From Flavobacteriales bacterium (GTDB taxonomy: Bacteria; Bacteroidota; Bacteroidia; NS11-12g; UBA955): a stretch of DNA of 10,258 nucleotides. How positions within the stretch are numbered: the stretch's first letter is position 1; each line of letters opens with the position of its first letter. The stretch covers positions 1-10,258 of the forward strand of contig CANHXF010000039.1 in NCBI GenBank assembly GCA_947464515.1, in the 5' to 3' direction. The translations under genes and the position numbers were made by a program. Below, one piece after another: positions 6,267-10,258 of the stretch. The notes beneath the pieces are model-generated. The model made no database searches. It was not told the DNA's origin and saw only the letters and a program-made list of their open reading frames with translations.

Positions 6267-6426
6267 GTTTATTATTTGGGTCAATTCATGCCTCGATTAG
6301 GTGTGCCTGCCCTTTGGATCATAGTAGGTTAGTTCATTCCTTCCGGGATTGCTTTGTTAAAATTCTGCGGTGGTTAACCAAACCAAAGATGTCACATCGC
6401 AATCATTTTGTAACTTTGATTTTCTG
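6267..6426. other. 160-bp intergenic region with a -7 motif before the acetyltransferase
   Basis: No gene is seen between pit and the next operon, and no convincing terminator hairpin follows pit. TAACTTTG at 6411-6418 matches TAnnTTTG and ends 8 nt before the ATG at 6427, the same spacing as at fdx. No TTG occurs at -33 distance. A 10-bp palindrome (TGGTTAACCA, 6371-6380) lies about 50 bp upstream of the predicted transcription start and is of unknown meaning. Confidence 0.4.
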
Positions 6427-7020
6427 ATGACAGAATCCAATGCCAATCCAACCGCTTTTATTCACCCTTCTGCTATTGTAGACGAAGGTGCGATAATTGG
6501 CGAAGGGACCAAAATATGGCATTTCACCCATGTTATGTCAACCGCAAAATTGGGTAATCATTGCAATCTTGGACAGAACGTATTTGTTGGAGGCAATGTT
6601 ACAATTGGTTCTGGGGTTAAGATCCAAAATAACGTATCCATCTATTCAGGCGTTGAAATTGAGGACGATTGCTTTTTGGGACCGAGCATGGTTTTTACCA
6701 ATGTAACAAATCCAAGGTCTCATGTTGAGCGCAAGGACGAGTACAAACTTACCAAAGTTAGAAAGGGGTGTTCAATTGGGGCAAATGCCACAATTTTATG
6801 TGGGGTTACTTTGGGCGAGTATTCGTTTGTTGGCGCCGGCACTGTGGTTACCAAAGACGTGTCCGATTACGCTGTGGTAGCTGGAAATCCTGCGAAGCAC
6901 ATCGGATGGATGAGCGCATTTGGTGAAAAGTTGCATTTTGATGAAAACGGTGAGGCGATCTGCGAGAGTAGTGGTGATAAATATCGCTTGGAGCACAATC
7001 AAGTGAGCAAATTGAAATAA
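6427..7020 (+). CDS. UDP-sugar N-acetyltransferase, WbpD/WlbB type (left-handed beta-helix)
   Basis: Likely transfers acetyl from acetyl-CoA to the 3-amino group of UDP-2-acetamido-3-amino-2,3-dideoxyglucuronate or a related UDP-aminosugar, making a precursor of O-antigen or capsule. The 197 residues begin at the ATG at 6427; an earlier in-frame GTG at 6370 would extend it through the promoter region. Hexapeptide-repeat turns run from about residue 11 to 155: FIHPSAIVDEGAIIGEGTKIWHF, then NLGQNVFVGGNVTIGSG and QNNVSIYSGV (67-76). These are followed by the family block LGPSMVFTNVTNPRS (84-98) with RKDEY, SIGANATILCGVTLG (116-130), VGAGTVVTKDV and VVAGNPAKHIGW. The C-terminal tail FDENGEAICESSGDKYRLE is typical of this subfamily. 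The usual partner genes (wbpA/B/E-like) are not in the window. galE starts 2 bp after its stop, so the two form an operon. The exact sugar is inferred from family resemblance. Confidence 0.85.
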   Translation: MTESNANPTAFIHPSAIVDEGAIIGEGTKIWHFTHVMSTAKLGNHCNLGQNVFVGGNVTIGSGVKIQNNVSIYSGVEIEDDCFLGPSMVFTNVTNPRSHVERKDEYKLTKVRKGCSIGANATILCGVTLGEYSFVGAGTVVTKDVSDYAVVAGNPAKHIGWMSAFGEKLHFDENGEAICESSGDKYRLEHNQVSKLK

Positions 7021-7022
7021 AT

Positions 7023-8060
7023 ATGGAGCAGAAAAAGATTTTGGTTACAGGCGGATTGGGCTTTATTGGTTCGCATACTGTGGTTTGTTTGCATGAAGCA
7101 GGGTATAAGCCTGTAATCGTCGACAACCTGCATAACTCAAGAATTGATGTACTATCAGCGATTGCACAACTCATTGGTTATACACCTGAATTTATCCAAG
7201 GTGATGTAAACGATAAGTCTTTGATGAGCGAAATTTTTGCAACCCACAAGCCAGACGCCGTAATTCATTTTGCAGCGCACAAGGCCGTTGGAGAGAGCGT
7301 AGATCAACCATTAATGTACTATCACAACAATGTTGTTGGGTTGGTTTCATTGTTGGAAGTGATGAAGCAAGCGGAATGCAAAAAATTGGTATTTAGCAGC
7401 AGCTGTACGGTTTATGGTGAGCCAGAACAGGTTCCGGTCAAGGAATCAACACCCACTAGGCCTGCGGCAAGCCCTTATGGCGCAACGAAACAAATGGGCG
7501 AGGTGATTCTTAAAGACAACAATTGGTTTGAGGTTCAGTGTTTGAGATATTTCAATCCGGTTGGGGCCCATGAATCTTCATTGATTGGAGAATTGCCATT
7601 GGGTGTGCCTAATAATTTGATTCCCTATTTAACACAAACGGTGGCGGGGATTCGACCTCAACTAACAGTTCACGGGGGTGATTACAATACGCCAGATGGA
7701 ACTTGTATTCGGGACTATATTCATGTGATGGATTTGGCTGATGCTCACGTTGCGGCAATTGGTAGATTATTTTCGAATGCTATTGAGCACACGGTAGAAC
7801 TGGGCGATCCAAGCCTTGGAAATTTTGAGGTTTTCAATATTGGCACAGGACACGGTTATTCAGTTTTAGAAGTAATATCCGCTTTTGAGGCTGCAACCGG
7901 TGAGAAGGTTCCGCATATCATTGGGCCTCGCAGAAATGGCGATGTGGTGGCAGTTTGGGCCGAAACCACCAAAGTCAATGAAGTCTTGGGATGGAAAGCA
8001 AGTCGTAACCTTGAAACCATGATGCGCGATGCGTGGAATTGGCAAAAGGCAACTCGTTGA
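7023..8060 (+). CDS. galE: UDP-glucose/UDP-N-acetylglucosamine 4-epimerase (GalE family)
   Basis: A short-chain dehydrogenase-type epimerase that inverts C4 of UDP-hexoses using tightly bound NAD. Its 345 residues are close to the usual 338-350. The Rossmann motif is GGLGFIG (10-16). VDNLHNS, HFAAHKAVGESV (82-93), FSSSCTVYGEP (124-134) and SPYGATK (150-156) follow, giving the catalytic set S127, Y152 and K156 in E. coli-like spacing. LRYFNPVGAHESSLIGE and the C-terminal RRNGDVVAVWAETTK are characteristic of GalE proper rather than other epimerases. The residue aligning with E. coli Tyr299 is V311, a smaller residue, so N-acetylated UDP-sugars may be accepted (inference). It starts 2 bp after the acetyltransferase stop; the pairing suggests surface polysaccharide synthesis more than galactose catabolism. 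Confidence 0.93.
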   Translation: MEQKKILVTGGLGFIGSHTVVCLHEAGYKPVIVDNLHNSRIDVLSAIAQLIGYTPEFIQGDVNDKSLMSEIFATHKPDAVIHFAAHKAVGESVDQPLMYYHNNVVGLVSLLEVMKQAECKKLVFSSSCTVYGEPEQVPVKESTPTRPAASPYGATKQMGEVILKDNNWFEVQCLRYFNPVGAHESSLIGELPLGVPNNLIPYLTQTVAGIRPQLTVHGGDYNTPDGTCIRDYIHVMDLADAHVAAIGRLFSNAIEHTVELGDPSLGNFEVFNIGTGHGYSVLEVISAFEAATGEKVPHIIGPRRNGDVVAVWAETTKVNEVLGWKASRNLETMMRDAWNWQKATR

Positions 8061-8182
8061 GGGTTTACCCAAGTTGTTGCGCGAGCAACATCTGCACGAA
8101 ATATTGACGTAGTTTTAGCTCAAAAAAGAGGGATAGTTGACGGTTTAATCAGATTAGCCTAAAAACAGGTATTGCCAAAAAA
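8061..8182. other. Convergent intergenic gap between galE and the DUF4403 gene
   Basis: This 122-bp gap separates two genes that run toward each other. It contains a small hairpin, TGTTGC-GCGA-GCAACA (8075-8090), with a GNRA-type tetraloop and a 6-bp stem but no T-run on either side. No convincing intrinsic terminator, small gene or promoter is seen. Confidence 0.4.
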
Positions 8183-9574
8183 TCATTCTACAATTACACC
8201 AATATCTCCAAGCGTTTTGGCTCGTACCCAAATGGCATCTTTCTGCAAGCTCCAGTCCACCAATTCTAAAGACTTTAACTTTCCTTGGGTTTTGATGCCA
8301 TTGCCCATGGTTTGATTGAGTGATTCATTGATTGATTTTTTGGTGAGATTTACGAGGTCGCTCATATCAAAAACCATCTGCGACTCCAGTTTTTTTCTGA
8401 TGGTTTCATCGAGCATCCACTTGGCCGCCTTGATCAAAACGTTTTTGGTAGAAAGATCATATTCCACGTTTTTTAGTGCAAGGACATTCTTGGCATTGTC
8501 AAACTTCGGCGAACCCAACAAAAAGAACACACCTTTTTTGGTCCCGGCAAATCCCATTTCGATGCCGAGCTTTTCGCCAGCGGGAAACAAGCGCAACGCG
8601 GTAATATTAATTTTGTCTTTTCCCATCGCAAAACTTTCAGTTTTCATCATTTCAAAGAGTTGCTTGGAAAGGCTATCATAATCTAATCGAAGGTCTGTAT
8701 ACACCTCAAATCCGCTTCCTTTTTTATACGGACTCAAATTGGGCAGCGGGGTACTCGGTTTGTTCCAAGGGCTACTTTGAATACTGGGCGTGGCGGTAAT
8801 TCCGATATTGAAATTCAGAACAGAGCCCGTCATGTTGATTTCGCTCACACTTAAACTCTGGGGTTGAAATCTCAGGTATCCTGTGTACGGAATTTGTATG
8901 TCGTCTTGAAATGCTTTCCAAACCGGCAAAATATAGGGTTTCAGGTCTTGTTTTGCGATTTCCGCATCGATGATTTTTGCAAATTTGCCCAATTCGGGCT
9001 TGAGCTGTTTAACCAAGACATCGTTGATGTTAATGTTAGCAAATGTGACTCTACAGGGGTCAATGGGCGTTAGATCTGTGAAACTAGTATTGGATTTAAT
9101 ACGATAGTTTGATGTCAGTTCGATATCGCTTTGAAGTTTGACTTTCGCTTTTCTCAATGATTCATCACCCCAACCACAACTGAATGGGATTGGCGGGGTT
9201 ATGCAATTTTCATAAACACAAGCCGCGCAGTATTCGCCAGAAAAACCATAGGCGATGTCCAAGCCAAGAAACACGGTTTTGCCTTTGCCTGTGAGCTGAA
9301 TGGGCTCTCTTTTGAGCTTGTATTGGTAACGTAGACCAGCGCAAGGACGGTCGGAACCGGCAAAATCCTTATCAAATGATTGGTCGGCCAACTTGATATA
9401 CGATTTTAGGTCAATTTTTATAGGCACATTAATGGTTGATGCGATAGCGGGCATCGGTTTTGCGGGTACGACCTGGTTCGCGGTGGCGGGGGCCTCGGGC
9501 TTGATGCTTCCACAAGCGGAAATCACACCAACAAGTGCTGCTAGTCCTAATAATTTTATTTTTTGAATGATCAT
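8183..9574 (-). CDS. DUF4403-family lipoprotein
   Basis: A 463-residue predicted lipoprotein of unknown function. The N-terminus MIIQKIKLLGLAALVGVISACGS is a lipoprotein signal peptide with lipobox I-S-A-C, cleaved before C21. A linker rich in Ala and Pro (about 25-45) follows. The rest resembles DUF4403 (PF14356): early VPIKIDLKSY, then VFLGLDIAYGF, SCGWGDESLRKAKVKLQSDIELTSNY, DPCRVTFANININD, and a C-terminal repeat-like half with IPYTGYLRFQPQSLSVSE and LRLFPAGEKLGIEMGF. C133 and C174 lie at the conserved SCGWG and DPCRVTF sites and could form a disulfide. C78, C116, C119 and C124 are extra, including a CAAC pair. It should sit in the inner or outer membrane, facing the periplasm. The ATG overlaps the stop of the upstream T9SS-protein gene (ATGA), so translation is probably coupled. 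No enzymatic motif is evident. Confidence 0.82.
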   Translation of the reverse strand: MIIQKIKLLGLAALVGVISACGSIKPEAPATANQVVPAKPMPAIASTINVPIKIDLKSYIKLADQSFDKDFAGSDRPCAGLRYQYKLKREPIQLTGKGKTVFLGLDIAYGFSGEYCAACVYENCITPPIPFSCGWGDESLRKAKVKLQSDIELTSNYRIKSNTSFTDLTPIDPCRVTFANININDVLVKQLKPELGKFAKIIDAEIAKQDLKPYILPVWKAFQDDIQIPYTGYLRFQPQSLSVSEINMTGSVLNFNIGITATPSIQSSPWNKPSTPLPNLSPYKKGSGFEVYTDLRLDYDSLSKQLFEMMKTESFAMGKDKINITALRLFPAGEKLGIEMGFAGTKKGVFFLLGSPKFDNAKNVLALKNVEYDLSTKNVLIKAAKWMLDETIRKKLESQMVFDMSDLVNLTKKSINESLNQTMGNGIKTQGKLKSLELVDWSLQKDAIWVRAKTLGDIGVIVE

Positions 9575-10258
9575 GGGTGTGCGATGGCGATAGGCATGGA
9601 TTTCATACCCATTTCACCTTGCAATTTTAATACATAAAGCCCTGATGAAAAAGGCTGTGTATTGATATTAAATTGTTTTGATTTAACATCTCCCGAGGAA
9701 ACAACCTTGCCATTCATATCATACAGTTTCCAATTTTGATAACCTTCCGCATTGTCTATTGTGATATTGTCATTTGTTGGCATTGGATAGGCAACAACGG
9801 ACGCTACAAATACGTTATGGGTGTTGGAAACTTGATCAACGAGTAAGATATATCGCAACGTATCGTTTTTTGGATTTCCATCGACGCGGATTGATGCGAA
9901 GGCTTCCAATACATAGGCGCCTGGGCTGCTAAGTTTAAATCCCTTTAAAGAATTCAACCAAACGGTATCAAGGGGAGTTATATTGCTTACGACCAAGGTA
10001 TCGGCAAACACAATGGTTTTGCTGGGTTGCTGAACAATACGGTATCGAATAAGTGTGTTTTGGGTAGTGCTACCTGCTCCGACGTTTGCAATTTGAATTT
10101 TGGGAAAACGCAAGGAATCATTTTCAACAATTTTATCGTTGGACCCTGGTTGTTTGGCTCTGAGCAGTGCCAAATCGCGAGTAATGTTAACTGCAACCGG
10201 AATCACCATTGAGTCGTTAAAGATATTTTGATCTTCAAAGGAGGAGGTAAAAATCCGA
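9571..10258 (-). CDS. T9SS-sorted secreted protein, C-terminal part (5' end outside the window)
   Basis: The frame stays open to the window edge, so these 228 residues are the end of a larger protein and the ATG at 10207-10209 is not a real start. The last ~75 residues form a type A Por secretion sorting domain: VVAYPMPTNDNITID (compare vYPNPtxxxltI), WKLYDMNGKVVSSGDV, FNINTQPFSSGLYVLKLQGE and a short basic-hydrophobic end. This domain targets the protein through the type IX secretion system, after which it is normally cleaved and the protein anchored or released. The preceding segment, ITRDLALLRAKQPGS to DTLRYILLV, reads like a CARDB/Ig-like beta sandwich (INVGxxxxxxxxIRYxIxQ style), the kind of module common before such tails. 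The catalytic or adhesive part is not visible. It ends in a 4-bp overlap with the DUF4403 lipoprotein gene. Confidence 0.85.
   Translation of the reverse strand, partial: RIFTSSFEDQNIFNDSMVIPVAVNITRDLALLRAKQPGSNDKIVENDSLRFPKIQIANVGAGSTTQNTLIRYRIVQQPSKTIVFADTLVVSNITPLDTVWLNSLKGFKLSSPGAYVLEAFASIRVDGNPKNDTLRYILLVDQVSNTHNVFVASVVAYPMPTNDNITIDNAEGYQNWKLYDMNGKVVSSGDVKSKQFNINTQPFSSGLYVLKLQGEMGMKSMPIAIAHP

Noticed and set aside
6371..6380. TGGTTAACCA palindrome as an operator
   Set aside because: A 10-bp perfect palindrome can arise by chance; no second copy or known regulator site supports it.
8075..8090. TGTTGC-GCGA-GCAACA hairpin after galE as a terminator
   Set aside because: Short stem and no T-tract in either direction; kept only as a note in the intergenic entry.
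8140..8163. TAAT-CAG-ATTA hairpin in the galE/DUF4403 gap
   Set aside because: A four-base AT stem with a bulge; not distinguishable from chance.
10207..10209. ATG as the start of the T9SS-sorted protein
   Set aside because: The frame continues without a stop to the window edge and the fragment lacks a signal peptide, so it is the C-terminal part of a longer protein.

Overview
This window comes from the chromosome of a member of the phylum Bacteroidota. Three things point there. The last gene ends in a type IX secretion (Por) C-terminal sorting domain. NusB has the long (about 330 residue) form typical of this phylum rather than the roughly 140 residue enterobacterial form. TAnnTTTG motifs, the -7 element of the Bacteroidota primary sigma factor, lie just upstream of several genes, and Shine-Dalgarno sequences are largely absent. 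The lineage below phylum cannot be fixed by eye; a Flavobacteriales-like organism is plausible. Coding density is high, with no tRNA, rRNA, insertion sequence, CRISPR array or prophage gene visible.

Left part (1-3484): the 3' part of coaE (last step of CoA synthesis) converges on nusB (rRNA antitermination). nusB is divergent from a small iron-sulfur pair, an adrenodoxin-type [2Fe-2S] ferredoxin (fdx) and iscX, followed by a butyryl/short-chain-type acyl-CoA dehydrogenase. The fdx-iscX pair matches the end of the proteobacterial isc operon, but no other isc gene is present here. The stretch closes with a 48-bp perfect palindrome followed by a T-run, a very strong terminator.

Middle part (3508-6266): a small divergent four-helix-bundle (S23-like) protein precedes a phosphate-uptake pair, a PhoU-like DUF47 protein and a Pit-family inorganic phosphate transporter with a central hydrophilic insertion of about 170 residues. 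Upstream of this pair are three TTAA-cored direct repeats at an exact 11-bp pitch. That layout matches Pho boxes in other bacteria and suggests control by a PhoB/PhoP-type regulator.

Right part (6427-10258): a two-gene sugar-nucleotide operon encodes a WbpD/WlbB-type left-handed beta-helix N-acetyltransferase and a GalE-type epimerase, probably for surface polysaccharide. It converges on two minus-strand genes: the 3' part of a secreted T9SS-sorted protein, whose stop overlaps (ATGA) the start of a DUF4403-family lipoprotein.

Most of the window is ordinary housekeeping and envelope biology. The points most worth a second look are the putative Pho box, the long perfect palindrome, the Pit insertion, the recurring -7 motif placed almost on top of start codons, the non-Tyr gatekeeper position of GalE, and the coupled T9SS/DUF4403 pair.
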